The notes below the pieces were generated by a model. That model was not told where the DNA came from, ran no database searches, and saw nothing but the letters and a program-made list of their open reading frames with translations. DNA of 64,000 nucleotides from Paenibacillus sp. DMB5 (lineage in GTDB: Bacteria > Bacillota > Bacilli > Paenibacillales > Paenibacillaceae), in assembly GCF_001517085.1 (NCBI RefSeq), contig NZ_LRAC01000124.1:62001-126000 (forward strand), read 5' to 3'. Positions 63,703 to 64,000 of this stretch are shown here, one piece after another. A program made the translations under genes and the position numbers. Position 1 is the first letter of the stretch, and every line of letters starts with the position of its first letter.

Positions 63703-64000
63703 TCACTTCCTGTTAACGTATTTTTTAAGCGACGGAAACGGAATATGACTGATCATCATTACGGATAACAGACCCATCATCATGATGACCCATCCCGGTT
63801 TCATATATTCAACAACTAATGAGAGCATGGACAAAATCACGCCGGCGGCTGTAATCGGCATACCGGTGAAGCCCGTGGACGGGGCTGATATATTGAATCT
63901 GGCCAGACGCAGCGCACCGCAGATCAAAAAGCCAACCGCGGCCGCGGCCCCAGCCAGTGTACATTTTCCAGCTTGTATAACAGGATCAAAAAAGTCGGTG
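63703..64000 (-). CDS. pssA: CDP-diacylglycerol-serine O-phosphatidyltransferase (PssA), partial, probable frame break
   Basis: The C-terminal part of a CDP-alcohol phosphatidyltransferase that makes phosphatidylserine. FLICGALRLARFNI, TGFTGMPITAAG and the C-terminal hydrophobic helices match PssA. The 5' end lies outside the window. Before the GGGGCC run at 63946-63951 a different frame reads PTFLILLYKLENVHWLG, as expected for PssA (GVAP-type loop). So one G or C seems to be missing there; the other frame is also open, so this is not certain. Followed by DedA. Confidence 0.75.
   Translation of the reverse strand, partial: TDFFDPVIQAGKCTLAGAAAAVGFLICGALRLARFNISAPSTGFTGMPITAAGVILSMLSLVVEYMKPGWVIMMMGLLSVMMISHIPFPSLKKYVNRK

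Noticed and set aside
35042..63951. Programmed -1 frameshifting at the GGC/GCC TGA sites
   Set aside because: No slippery heptamer of the X-XXY-YYZ type and no conserved stimulatory structure are seen, and the P-site tRNA would pair poorly after slipping. Deletion errors or mutations explain the data better.

Overview
The window looks like the chromosome of a Paenibacillus-type member of the Bacillales. It has strong AGGAGG ribosome binding sites with many GTG and TTG starts, carbohydrate ABC importers of the LplB/YtcP/lipoprotein type without their own ATPase, YesM/YesN two-component pairs, CcpA-type cre sites, S-layer homology (SLH) domains, and small YjcZ and YjfB family proteins. Almost all of it is sugar-catabolism DNA. 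I see no rRNA, insertion sequence, prophage or CRISPR array. One tRNA-Leu(TAA) gene is present.

Layout. 1-9.2 kb: start of a GH130 gene, a MarR/NmrA operon, an AT-rich patch with GNAT and DinB genes, an SDR plus an alpha/alpha-toroid protein, and a response regulator/kinase/exported-protein operon. 9.4-11.4 kb: MarR regulator and a DHA2-type MFS exporter. 11.5-18.6 kb: an AraC regulator, an ABC importer, and a GH43 plus CE1-type esterase operon. Both operon promoters carry the same 21-bp-spaced direct repeat, so this looks like one xylan or arabinoxylan oligosaccharide regulon. 18.8-26 kb: a second importer with its YesM/YesN pair. 26.1-29.7 kb: fructokinase, sucrose phosphorylase and LacI repressor, with two operators on the promoter. 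29.7-38.1 kb: VanZ protein, GH3 beta-glucosidase with an orphan PTS EIIC, an AraC-GH39 fusion (frame broken) and a second toroid protein.

38.2-53.6 kb is the most interesting part, a fructan locus controlled by a LacI repressor with four near-identical operators. In transcription order it encodes an importer (two permeases and a binding protein whose frame is broken), a fructokinase-GH32 fusion, a cytoplasmic LamG-GH32 protein, and a 1,902-residue secreted LamG-GH32 protein with four binding-type modules and three SLH domains. In the last two the canonical GH32 nucleophile Asp (WMNDPNG) is Glu, while the RDP Asp and the acid/base Glu are kept. A plausible reading is that fructan is cut on the cell surface, imported, hydrolysed inside, and the fructose phosphorylated.

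53.7-64 kb: tRNA-Leu, a tandem hairpin array, small secreted and sporulation-type proteins, an M15 peptidase, YolD-like and ImmA/IrrE-like genes with LexA-type boxes, GH26-PA14, NucA/NucB nuclease, a ComB-family gene, YitT, DedA and partial PssA.

Quality caveat: five genes (GH39, binding protein, M15 peptidase, ComB family, PssA) each lose frame at a spot that one extra G or C would repair. This pattern suggests base-calling or assembly deletions in GC runs more than five real pseudogenes. All assignments come from reading the sequence; no database search was run.
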